Source: Heterodera schachtii
Taxonomy: Eukaryota; Nematoda; Chromadorea; Rhabditida; Heteroderidae
Direction of reading: 5' to 3'
DNA: 64,000 bases
Assembly (NCBI GenBank): GCA_023374025.1
Contig: SIJG01000001.1
Location: 4,718,828-4,782,827 of the forward strand
The notes beneath the pieces were generated by a model. That model saw nothing but the letters and a program-made list of their open reading frames with translations, made no database searches and had not been told where the DNA came from. Position numbers and translations under genes: made by a program. Numbering within the stretch: the stretch's first letter is position 1; every line of letters begins with the position of its first letter. This document shows positions 46,297 through 60,178 of this stretch, piece after piece.

Positions 46297-47176
46297 AAAA
46301 TAATTTGTTCACTGTAATATTTAGGGTTGGGAATTATTCTACCTATATTGAGATGCATTTCCAAATTCTCCAGCAAAATCATCCGAATATCAGATAAAAT
46401 TGGGATCGAAAAGTATGTTTAACATCGCAAGAAGTGACCGTCGCATATTTGGCAAAAATTTCCTATTTAAATGGAAATTTTTTTTTTGAAACAAATATTT
46501 TTAATGTTTTCTGCCTTCTCTCCGACGTCCATCTTCAAGTTGGTTTGCACGTTCGAAAAGATTCCATCGCTCCCACTGTCGAGGATTCCAATTTTGCTAT
46601 GACAGGATTCTAATTTTTTGTTTTTTCAAGCTAATAAAGTGTTAAAACATTTTATATTGCAAGATTTAGCTGAATTGATAAATAATTTCTGCTGAAATTT
46701 TACTTTGAAAAGGTGAAAATATTTATAAAAAATTAAAACCCAAAAATATTGAATAACTATTGACGAATACTGATGTGCAAATGAAAAAAATTTGATTGGC
46801 CCCCATTTGGCGACGTCCATTCGACCCAGTCAGACCCAATTTGGGTGCTGTAAAAATATGAACAGAATGCTTAATCGACCAAACTCACTTTTTAAGCAGA
46901 AATAAAATACAGAAAAAATTCCTACTAAACTAATCTTAGGTCATTAAGACGAACTTAATCAAGATTTCTCTACTGAATTGCCCCTGGAATGGGTGTTCTA
47001 CGACTTACCTATACATGCAGAATGCCATAGGGTATCAAAATGAATAATAAAAATGACCAATTTATGAATCATTTTTCATTGAAATTATTTTATCACTTCG
47101 CTTTTCATTATATTATTTAAAGTGTGACGGATTTAATCTCTTTTTTTATTTTTATTTAAATTGAATTTATTTTCGG

Positions 47177-47659
47177 CAATCATGAAGAATGGTGGTCCCG
47201 TATTTTCCTTAATTATTTTGGGATAAAAACATGAACCCTGAGCTTTTTGGGGGTGCTGATCACGAATATGATATCCATTTCGACTAATTTCGAACCCCGG
47301 TCCCAAACTCGAACAAATCGAAACTCATTTTTAACCAAAATTCACCTTTTCGAAAACTCATTTTTAACCAAAATCCACCTTTATTTGTCCAAAATCGATT
47401 TATATACACGTAATGGCCATGAATCCCTATTTTCTATTCATTCCATGCATTTGATCGGTTTAGACAAAAGTTGGATTTTTTGTGAAAAGTGAGTTTTCGA
47501 CTTTTGTTCGAGTTCGGGTCCGGGGTTCGAAATAGGTCTAAATGGATATCATATTCGTGATCTGCGCCCCTAAAAACATCATAAAAAGTTGTTTTACACA
47601 ACTTTTCAAAACTTTTTTATTATTTTTGAAAAATATGGGACCCCCATTTTTCATGATTG
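47177..47659. mobile_element. Inverted-repeat element, nested arms
   Basis: The outer arms CAATCATGAAGAATGGTGGT (47177) and the complement of a close variant (ending ATTTTTCATGATTG near 47659) enclose inner arms of about 80 bases. The inner arms start at GCTGATCACGAATATGATAT (47255) and at the complement of ATATCATATTCGTGATCTGC (47545-47565). The centre is built of diverged AACTCATTTTTAACCAAAAT copies. About 480 bp, no reading frame of note. The GATCACGA...CCATTTCGAC motif pair is shared with the element at 8013. Confidence 0.65.
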
Positions 47660-47904
47660 TCTTCTTTTCTTTTACACTGAATGAGTGTATTTTGACAAAA
47701 AGCACATATTTGTGACAATTTTTGGTTGCATTGCAATGTGTAGATTTTATATTTTATTATTAAATCTGGTTTTATATTTATGTAATTAAATTTTCTTTTT
47801 GTCCGAATTTGGGATACCCACTCATTTCATACAAACAATTTAGGAAATATTAGTCTAATCTCGTTATAAACCCTCTTGGTTGAAAGGGAAAAGGGCCTCA
47901 GTCA

Positions 47905-50208
<2,304 letters not shown>

Positions 50209-51291
50209 CTCCAGTGATAGGCCATTATTATCAGACATTTAAAAAAGTTGTAATCTTAAATTTTTAATAAATCTCAAACTATAATTTAATAAATCTCAAA
50301 CTATATTCTTTTATTTATAAGTAAAAATTAATACCATAATCTTTAAAAACAAAATTTATAAACTAGGGAAATGGTAAAAAATCCAAAAATCCGGAACGGT
50401 AGCGGACCACTGACAATGAGTCCAGGTCCGCTAAGGTCGGTCGGCTTAATATCAAACAAAAATAAAAAACAATTGGACGCGTAAAAATTTTATGCATTTT
50501 CCTATATGCTTTTAAAATATTTGTTTGAAAATTTTTCAAAGAACACAGGTGCGGCTGGCTGAGTTAATCAAAAGTATCCTTTCAATCAATCGTTTATTCC
50601 TTTCATCTTTCAATTTGCCTTTTGGTTAATGGCGATGATTTATTGAGTGAGAAAAGGCAATTAGTAAAAATTACTAAGGCATTCATTAAAAATGAATTCG
50701 CGAAACAGAGACAAAATGAATGAAAACAAAATCATTTAATTGACCTGCCGGTAAATATCGGATGATCTGAGAATATTAATTCATTCGTATTTATTCCGAT
50801 TGTTTCAATTAAATTGACAATGTCTCCCCATTTGCTTCATCTTTTTCTCATTTTGGCCCTTTTAGCTAAAGAGACGAAATTACTAAATTATAATGAGTTT
50901 GCCAAGCTTCTTGAAAGATTGATATAAATTTGTTGATTTCTTTGCCACCCCAGCTCCAAAAGTGACCAATGATTGATTTATATTTTATTTGATATTGTTT
51001 CATTATTTCTTTATTTTTCGGCGTCACGCTTTTGCGTATAAATGATTGATTGTATTGATTGATCGATTGACTTTCGTTGTACATAAAATTCAACACGGAT
51101 AATAATAATGCCCAAACATTTGGCTTTCTGTTTTTTTGAGTCTTGGTTTTTCCGCCTTCATTTTTAATTGTTTTTAAGCATATGATAATGATGCGATTGA
51201 TTGATTAGTTCAAAAATGGTTAATTGATCGAAATTTGCTTTTCGTCTGTTTCTTCGATTGGTTCTGTCTCTCCTCCCTTCCCATTCTCTCT
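50209..51291. other. Intergenic region, AT-rich
   Basis: No gene seen. It separates the 3' ends of the PI4K2 gene (+) and the rootletin gene (-), which are therefore convergent. A direct repeat AATAAATCTCAAACTATA occurs twice near 50267-50304. Confidence 0.6.
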
Positions 51292-54200
51292 TCACAGTCC
51301 GCTTGGGCTGTATTTTAGTCGTGCCATTTCTTCCTCCTCTTCCTCCGCCGGCGATTGCTCTCTGCCGGGGAATGGCGGGTACGCGCTGCTGCTGCCCTGG
51401 TCGAAGCCGTGTGCCCTGCTTAATTGGGCGGTGCTGCTCGGTGGCTCTTCGCTTTGCTCCTCCGCCTTTTCCGTTTCTTGCCTCTGTGCTGCCGTTTGTT
51501 CCGTCGTTGTCGCCAGAGGGGTCGAAGTGTCCCGCGGCGGTGTCAACGGATTGGAGGCGAACGTCGAGCGGAAGGGCCTTTTCAATTCAATGGGAAATTT
51601 ATTCGCCTTTTGGCCCAGCAATCGGCAGAACCTGAACCCGACGCTGTCGATGTTTTCGTTTCGTATGGGCCAATAACTGCCCAAAGAGGTGAAGCCGCTG
51701 GTCAGTCCGCCTGGGCTTGTCCCGAGCGTTCGACTCGTCCCAAATGCTCGCCCCGCGTCGCTGGCCAACTGTCGGTCTCGAAAATCGCGGCTCCGTCGCC
51801 GCTCCGTCTCCAACTGTTCCCTCAGCAGCTGCATTTGTTGCTCCAATTGGCGCATTTTCTGTCGGCACATTCTCTCCCGATTTTCCATCATTTTCTCAAT
51901 CTGTCAAATTCCCCTCTTGGCTTTGTGCTTTCTTCCGTTTGGATGGACCTGTGCTTTTTCTGCCCTCATTCTCTGCATTTGCTTTTCCTGCTCCTCCCTC
52001 TGTCGGTTGGTTATTTCGACAAGGCGATGTCCGTTTTCCACCTCCAATTGGGCAACTTGTTGCTGCAGTTGGGCACAGTTTCTGTACAGCTCGCGGTTCT
52101 CGCGTTCCATTGCGTTCAGTGACTTTTCAATTGCCTCTCTTTGCAGCGCTGTCTCCCGAATTGCCGCTTCTGTTTTGCGTTTTTCCGTTTCGTACTGACC
52201 AATTGTTATTTGTTGATTATCCGCTTTGCCCCCCCCCCCTTTTTTTTCTCCGCACCATTTCGATTTTGCGCAAAAGTGCCGCCCGTTCGCGCTTGCACTG
52301 TTCCTCCGCGCGTGCCACCGCTTCCTTTTCCGCCTTCGTCTGCTGCAGTCTCTCCCGCGTTTCGGCCACTTCCTTCTTCAGCTGTTTCTTCTCATTTCTC
52401 AGCACTTCCAACTGCTGCTTCAGCTCATTGTCCGTAATCCGATGTGCGGATGTCTGCTTAAATTGGCCAACTTTCGGCTTCACTTCCCTTTTTTTCCGCT
52501 GTTTCTCTTTTTGCCTTGGCTTTTCCATTGGATTAATTCCATCCTTTTGCCCCCCCCCCCCATTAATCATTTATTTGTGCCGTTTCGTTCCTTCTCGTGC
52601 CAGCCCACCTTCTCCAAGTCGTGCAGTCGGTCTTCACTTCGATTCTTCGCTTCCGTTACGTCTTGAACTTGTCGCTGCAATTCCGAAATGCGGCTGTTCA
52701 CCGATTGCGTCCGCTGCTTTGATTCGCGGATTTCCGCACGCGCATTGGCCAACTCCACCTCCAATTCGCTTCTGCGCATCTGATTGTCCTGCAGGTCGTT
52801 TTGCACTCGCGACATCTGTCCATTTGTTGTTTATTTTCCATTCTTTGCCAACATTTTCAAGCAGTTCAATGCTTTTGGCACTTTCACCTGCTCTTTCAGT
52901 GTCAATAATTCGGCGTTTTCTTTCATTTGCGCTTCCAAAGTTCGCTTCAGCTCCTTCTCCACCTCTTCTGCCCTCTTTAAGTGTCTCTTTAGCCTTGCCA
53001 ATTCGTCCATCAGATCGGATGCTCTTTCCTCGCTCAGTTTCATTTGTCCTCTCATTTCGTTGACTTTTTCATTCAAATTCTGAGTGAATTCGGCATTTGT
53101 TTCGAGAATCGTTTCTCGGCATCATTTCGACCTGATTTTCGGTCTGTGAATTGGCCATTTGCAGTTGCATTTTCCTAATTTCTTGCTCCTGGTCCCTCAG
53201 TCGTCCTTCCATCTGATAACGGTTCCCTTCCTGCACTTCCGTTTTGTCCCGCGTGGTGCGTAATTCTTCTCGCGCAACTTCCAATTCGACACGCAAATTT
53301 TTCATTTGTTCCTAACGGCGGAGGAAAATTCAAAAAATGAGAATTTCTATTAGAAATTCACATTCAAATGGCGTATTTGGGCTTCTTTTCCGCGTGTCTC
53401 CAACTCCGTGGTCATTAGGTTGGCTTTGAGTTGTCGTCTTTCTTCTTCGCGTTGCTTTAGCGTTTCCTCGTGCGACCGTAACATTTGCTTCGCCACGTTT
53501 AAGCGTCCTTCCAGCGACCGTTTAACTTCAATTTGGTTTGATTAGCTTTGATTTAATTGGTTTGGTTTAATTGCTGTTTCGGCTTTGTCTTCTTATCTCA
53601 CCTTCTTCTTTGTTTTCCAGCGTTTCTTCAATGCTTTTTATGTGCGTTTCTCGCTTGTTGAAAGTGTCGTTTGTGTCGCTGAAGCTTTTCCGGAAACGGT
53701 TCAGTTCTTCGTTGAATTGGTTCTGCCAAAGGATAATTTGATCAGTGATGACTCACTCACTCATTTGCCATTTTCCGTAGTTTAATAATAACCCATTGAA
53801 TCAATTAATGAATCAATTAATGAATTGATCATTTAGTGCCCTTTTTGCCCCTCACTCTCTCCCGTTGCAAAGTCTCAATGCGATTGGCCAATTCCCTCAG
53901 AATGCTGTCCAATTGGCCCTGGTCCTTCCCGTTCCATTCCGTCGTCGTCCATCGCTCTCTGTCCGCCATCGCTCGTCCAATCGCCGTTTGGAAGCGTTTC
54001 AAAGTGTCGCTTAACAACTCGCGCTGATTGTCCACATTCACATAATCCTGCTGCAATCTCTGCAGCCTTTGCTCCGCATTTTCAAGGCGCGACTAAAAGC
54101 GGACAATGCGACGGATTATGCCAAAAGGGCACCTCCGAATTGGCCAATTCGTATTTTCTGCTCTCCAATTCCTGCTGCGCTGCCACCCGTCCGTCCTCCG

Positions 54201-54430
54201 CCGCCCTGTGGGCATTTGCCATCGCCTCAATGGTCGCGTCGTACTCTTCGTTCCGGCGCAAAATTTGCTCCCTGCCAAAGTCGAGTTCCTTTTGCAGATT
54301 CGCCATTTTGGCACGCAAATTTTCCCTCTCATTCTCCGCGGCGATTAACTGAATCAGAGCATTTACAGATCATGTCCTTCTCTTCTTTTCTTTATCTCTC
54401 TCCCTTCTCCCTCTCTTCTTTTCTCCCTCC

Positions 54431-54461
<31 letters not shown>

Positions 54462-57400
54462 CCTCTCTCTCCCTTTCTCTCTCTCTCTTCCTTTCTCTCT
54501 CTTTCTCTCTCCCTCTCTCTCCCTTTCTCTCTCTCTCTTTCTCTCTCCCTCACTCTCTCTCTCTCTTCTCTCTCTCTTTTCTCTCCCTCTCTCTCCCCTT
54601 TCTCTCTCTCTCTTTCTCTCTCTCTCACTTTGTCAATGGTTGTCTGGTACTCATTGCGCAACTTCTCCAATTTGTCCTCCATTTGGTTGGCATTCTTCTC
54701 CCACTCTTCCGCCTCTTTGCCCCTGTCTCTCAGTGCCGTTTGCAGTCGGACGTTCTGTTCGGAATGCCTTTGTCCCTTTGTCCCCCCTTTTCCCCCTTTG
54801 TTTTTACTTCTGATCTCAATTGTCCGATGCTTTTCCTTTGCTCTCTGAAGCTTTCCTCGTATTCCTCCAGCCGTTTCTTCATTTTGTCCACTCTTTCCTC
54901 CAACTCTTTTCTCTCTTCGTTTCCATTTTCAATTTCTCCCTTTTTCTTTTCCAATTCGTTTTTCAATTGGCCATTTTCTATGGCCATTTGTTCGTTTTGG
55001 TCCTCAATTTGTCTAATTCGGTTCTGCAAATTCTCCACTTCGATGTCCTTTGTGTTTCCATTTGTTCTCGCTTCTGTCAATTCGTCCTCCAATTTTCGTG
55101 CGTTTGCGCTCACTTTAAAAAGCATTTGAATTTTGAATTTTCGGTGCCTTTTACATTCTCTGATCTTTGAGACGTGATCACTGATCGTTTTGTTCAGCAC
55201 TTCGTTCCGATCGCTGGTCGAATTCAGCTGATTTTTCAGATTTGTTACTGTCGTCTCCACTGCTTTAAGCTCCGAACGCATCGCAAAAGCATCGGTTTTC
55301 CATTTTTGAATTTCCTAAAATCATAAACATTGAAATTTTAACTTTCTTCTCATTTTGAAACCTTTTCCGCTTCCGTTTTTGCGTCTTCCAATTCGTCCTT
55401 CAGCTTCTGATTTTGGCCCATTAATCCTTCTAATTTCTCTCTCAAATCGCGCTCGTTTCGCTCCAATTCGCTTTGGTTGTTCAATGCATCCGCAAGTCGT
55501 CTCTCCGCTTGTCTGTGCTTCTCCTCCAATTCTTCCTTCTCACGATTCAATGCGGCCATAATCTAAACAGAATTAATTAACTAATTAATTAATTAACCAG
55601 TTAATTAAGCGTTGCTCTTTTTAGACCTTTTTATGCTCATTTCTCTCCTCTTCCATCTCTGTCAAATGCCTTTCGTTCAAAATGTCCGTTTCGCCTTTCA
55701 ATCGTTCAATTTCGGCTTGAAAGCGTCTTTTGGTGTCCTCAATCTCTTCCTTTGCCCTTTGATCGCCTCTGTCCATTTGGGCAAGCTTTTCCTCCAATTC
55801 GCGTACATTTCTTTCCAATATTTCCTTAATTAGGTCATTAGGCTTAATCACTTTGGTTTATCAGTCTGTCTGCTGATCAGTCTGCTTTTTCCCATTGATC
55901 AGTCTGCTTTTTCTCATTGATCAGTCTGCTTTTGCCCTTTCCTTCCCCAATTTTCCCCAATTTCCTGTCATTTCAAGTAATTCTCCGTCCCCTCCCCACC
56001 TTTTCGTTTTCCAACTTCTCCACCTCCACCTTCCATTTGCCTTCGATCTCTCTGACTTTCCGTTCCACCAATTCCGCGTCGTACAGTTCCGTCTCCGTCT
56101 CCGTCTCCGTTGGTGCTGTCCCTCCCTCTTCCGCTTCTGAACTGATTGTCGTTGTTCCTCCTCCTCCCCCTCCGTCTGTCGTTGTCCCCGTGGATTTGCC
56201 CCCCTTCCATTTCCACGTCGTCCGCTTCAGCTTCTCCTTGTATTCGTTTTCCAGCTGTTCCATTTTGTCTTTAAGCATGCTTTTCCCTTTGGCATTCCGT
56301 CCCTTTCTTCGGCACCTTTCATTTCCCTTGCGCGTCCCTCCGCCTCTCTCAGCTTCGCCTCCATTTCGTCCGCTTTGTTCCGCTGTTTGTCCGCTTCTTC
56401 GCTCGCTTTGACTTCCGTCGTGCGCAGTTCGTTTATCTCTCTGCGCATTGTCTCCATCTCTTGCTCACTCTTCCGCCTTTGCTCTTCCCATTTTGCCATT
56501 TCATTTTCCATTTCTCTTTTTGCGCTTAATTTGGCACTTTCCATTAATTACCCTCATTTGTCTCACTTTTGCGCTTCTTGCCATTCGCGTTGCAACTGTT
56601 GGTTCAGTTCGTTCATCCCTTCCGTTTCCTTCCTCGAAATGCTCAGTTCGTTCTCGAGCGTCGCCTGCCGTGCCGCGTTGGTCTTTTGCTGCGCGTCCAA
56701 ATCGTCCGCGTGCTTTCGCGCAATGATCAGCTGCCGTTCCAACTCGTTCAGTTCGGTCTTCAGTCTGTCCATTTCCGTGCCCATCGTTTCGCCGCTTTTC
56801 CTCATTCGTTCTTTCTCCGTCTGTTCAGCTCTCAGCGCTTCCACGGCATTGTTCAGTTTCTCCTGCACCTCCTCACACTGCTTGCTAAATTAGCTTGGGT
56901 AATTAGCCTAATCGCTTTAATTCCTTTCCCTGTTTCTCCCTTCTCTCTGTCCCTTTTTCTTTCTTTCTCTCCCACTCTCTCTCTTTTACCTCTGTTCGTC
57001 CCTTTGTTCTCTCATTTTTTGCATATTTTGCTCCAGTGCGTTGATCACTCTCGTCATCTGATCATTCGCATTCCGTGCTCTGTCCATTTCCTCATTAAGT
57101 GTGTCCATTCGCTCTTTGATGTTGCCGACTTGGTCCATCGCCCTTTGCTTCTGTTCTTCGCTGTTTTTCCGTTGTAATTCTTTAATTAATAATTTTTAAT
57201 TTAATTTTTAATTTTCTTCGCTTTTCCCTCGCCTTTTTCTTCCATTTTCCTTTTCATTGCGTTTATTTCGTTCTCCAATTCCTTCGCTTTTGCTCTTAAC
57301 GGTGTCAATTCGTTCTTTAATCTTTGCTTTTCCTCCTGAATTGTGCCAATTCGCTTGTTCAATTCGTCAATTCTGTGTAAATTTCCGCTTTTCCTTTGCT

Positions 57401-60178
57401 TTATCCCTTCCCTCTCAAAACCTATTTTTATAATCCGTCTCCATGCTAATTGCGTAATCATCCGCTTCTTCGTGCGCCTTTCTTTTCCCCTCGGAAATGG
57501 CTTTTTCCAACTCTCTAAAGTGTTAACATTTTAATTAATTGCTTAATTATTATTTTTTTGCACTGTTTGAGGCGTCGAATTTCATTTTCCAAATTGTTTT
57601 GTGCCGTTTCCGCAATTGTCCGTTCGTTTTGCATGATTTTCAGCTTTTCTTCAGTCCTTTTTCTGCTTCTTTCCGCTTCTTCCAATTGCCTTTGCCTAAT
57701 TAATAATTAACTAATTAATTAATTAGTGTCTTTTCCCTCCTCGCTTTCCTCTTACATTTCTCCGTTCTCTCGCCTTGCCCCGTTTAATTCCTTCTCCACG
57801 CGTCGTCGTGTCTCCTCATTTTGGCTTAGCTTAGTGCCGAGTTCCTCAATTTGGCGTCCGTTTCCTTTAAGCCGTTGTTCCAACTGTTGGATTTCGTTGT
57901 CGCGGTTCCGCAACGCGTTGCGCACATTCCGCACCGTTTCCGCCGGGCTCACCACCAGCGCATTTCCGGCGGGAGACAGGGAACGCGAGCGCGTCTCGCC
58001 CTCGTGGGTTCCGTGGGTGCTCATTTCGTTCACTTTTCGAATTGCTTTCTGTGGGCATTTTAATTGGTTTCCGTCCGTTTCACTTTCCCATTTTCACTTG
58101 GCATTCCGCCAGCTTTTCCTGCGTTTTGCGCAATTCCTTCTCGACTTCGGCGACGCGTCTCGCGTTTTCGTCTCCGTCCGTCTCCAATTGAATGTTCCGT
58201 TCGATTGCTTCTTCGTACCTTTTGATCACCATTGTGATTTTCCCACCGATCGCTCTTTTTCTCACTTTTTGATCAGTTCCTGGTACAATTCCGGCTCGAC
58301 TGTTGCCGTCGTCTCCCCTCTGAGTTTGTTCAGCAATTCCAAATCCGGCCCCAATTTCCCCGCGGCTTCGGCGCCTCCCCTTTCTTTGATCCGTCGGATG
58401 ATTTCGATTAGGACATTGTCCGTATTAACAATTGTTCCTCCTCCTGTCACTTGGCTTTTCCTTTTTCTGATCACTTTGTCCGCTTTACCTTCGCTTCCGT
58501 CTCCCATTGTTCTCACATTTCGCATTATTCTGCTGAATTCGTGCCTTTGTTCGCTCAATTCGCGTTCCGTTTGGTCTCTCAAATCGCCGAATTGCCTTCG
58601 GACCCTTTGCAATTCGTTCCAAAGGTCCGTCACTTTTTTCTGTTCTTCGTTCAAATATTGCGTTAAATTCTTAATAATTATTTCGTTTTTATTTTCGCTT
58701 TTCCCTTTTCCTCCAACTGTTTCTCTGTTTCGAAATTGGTTGTCCTTTTCTTGCATTTCTTGCTCAAATTGTCGCTGCAAATGCACCAAATCCGCTTTCA
58801 GTCGGTCGCTTTGCGTCCGTTCGCTTTCCAATTGGACGCGTAACTCATCATAACTGACAAAAGCAAAAAGCATTCCAAATCAGCAGTTAAATACTCTCCC
58901 ACACCGTACTACGCCTTCCTCCTTCTTAAGTTGTAGGAGTAATACGGTATTTTTCACTCTCTTCTCTCCTCCCTGTCTCTCTCAATTCTTTTTCTCTCTC
59001 TGCCCTCGTCGTTTGTTTTACCGTTGGCGTTCCTCGTCCAATCGCATCAGAATGGCATCATAATTGTAATTGGCATCCCGCCCGTAACGTGCGCTCCAAT
59101 CCGTCGTCGTCATGTCCCCAGCCCCCGCGGGGAATAGCGAGTCGCCCAGCGGGAACAGCGACGAGTCGGCGGTCGTCGCACTCGTGCCGCGTTGTAAGTC
59201 GGCAATGTGCCGTCGGTACTCGAGCAGCTGTCAAAGGCAAAAGCATCGTACAATGCCAGTGGCACCGTCCGTCACTTTGTTTTGCATTGTGGCAATGATT
59301 TCCGAGTATTCCCTTTGGTGCTCCGCGTTCGTGTCGATGCGCTGTCTGTACTTGCCCAAGTCCTCTTGCGTTCGGCCCAGCCGCGCCCGTCCGGCCAAGC
59401 TCGACTCGAAGTCGCTGATCAGCTCGTCGCTGAATTTGCTTCGGGGTTTTGTCCCTGGCGTTCTGCTCTTTCTCTCCCTTCGCTTACTCTATAAAATATT
59501 CGTGCGGTTTCTCTTCCGTCGGCGTTTTCCGATGTTCTTCTTCCATTTTGTGCCGTTCTTCTGCTGCATTTGCCAATTTATCCATGTTTTTCTCTCAGTT
59601 TTTGCTTTACCCAACTTTCGCACCTCTTCCGCTTCTTTTTCCCTCCTTTCCGATCTGTCCCCCTTCAAATATTCTTCAGTTTCTTCTGCGCTAAGCGCTT
59701 TGATCAGTGAGTCGTCGCCGAGGGGCACCCAAAAGCCGTGCCTTAGCGGACGACTTCTGCTCCGCTTCTCCCCACGCTTCTGCCCGCGATAGAATTGCAA
59801 ATCCGACGACGCACTGCTCGTCCTCCGCTGCGGCAATCGGTTGTGCCGAGCGAATTCGGCACTTGGGCTCGAAGCGGAAGAAAGGAGGGGAAACGTAAAA
59901 TGGGGAGGCTTTTCAGAGTCAGCGGAGAAGGAAAAGGGGCAAAGTTCGCCTTGGGCTTTTTGTTGGGAGGGAACGGACGGAAGGAAAGGAAGGGGTGGGC
60001 TTTTCGCACCAGGGCACCGCTTCTGCTGCTGTTTTGGGCTGCTTTTACAGCAAACGATTCGATGCTTCGGATCGGTGGCGAACCCTCCGAAAAGCATCAA
60101 AAGCAAAAGCAAAAGGCATAATAAGGAGGAAAGGGGAGAAGACCATTTCTGAAAAGAAAGAAAGGGAGCAGAAACCAT
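51292..60178 (-). CDS. che-10: Rootletin (CHE-10 type), ciliary rootlet coiled-coil protein
   Basis: A gene of about 24 exons on the minus strand, stop at 51292, start uncertain near 60100. The protein is close to 2000 residues and almost entirely coiled coil. The N-terminal part contains [34 protein letters not shown] and [15 protein letters not shown], a set of motifs typical of rootletin (CROCC). Rootletin polymerises into the ciliary rootlet below basal bodies; in C. elegans CHE-10 is needed for sensory cilia. The C terminus has [20 protein letters not shown] and a Ser/Thr/Pro tail ending LKYSPSGL. Introns are short apart from simple-repeat ones. The first exon reads [20 protein letters not shown] and [20 protein letters not shown], and the start codon could be upstream of or within 60178-59600. 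Length and lack of other domains fit the family. Confidence 0.85.
54349..54628 (-). repeat. (GA)n microsatellite forming a rootletin intron
   Basis: On the minus strand an exon ends TTIDK and GTGAGAGAGAGA begins immediately, so the splice donor overlaps the first GA units. The repeat continues for about 230 bases before normal intron sequence and a TGATTCAG acceptor. Read as coding it would give an Arg/Glu run, but the flanking exon phases favour an intron. Confidence 0.65.
55865..55930. repeat. Three-copy minisatellite with TGATCAGTCTGCTTTT
   Basis: TGATCAGTCTGCTTTT recurs three times with spacing of about 24 to 29 bases in an intron of the rootletin gene. Confidence 0.85.

Noticed and set aside
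51717..53063. A 448-codon plus-strand frame opposite rootletin
   Set aside because: It is the antisense shadow of Glu/Lys/Gln-rich rootletin exons and crosses several of its introns; composition is Ser/Phe/Leu/Pro as expected from the complement.
57726..58853. A 375-codon plus-strand frame opposite rootletin
   Set aside because: Also an antisense shadow; it runs over rootletin exon-intron junctions and has no domain character.
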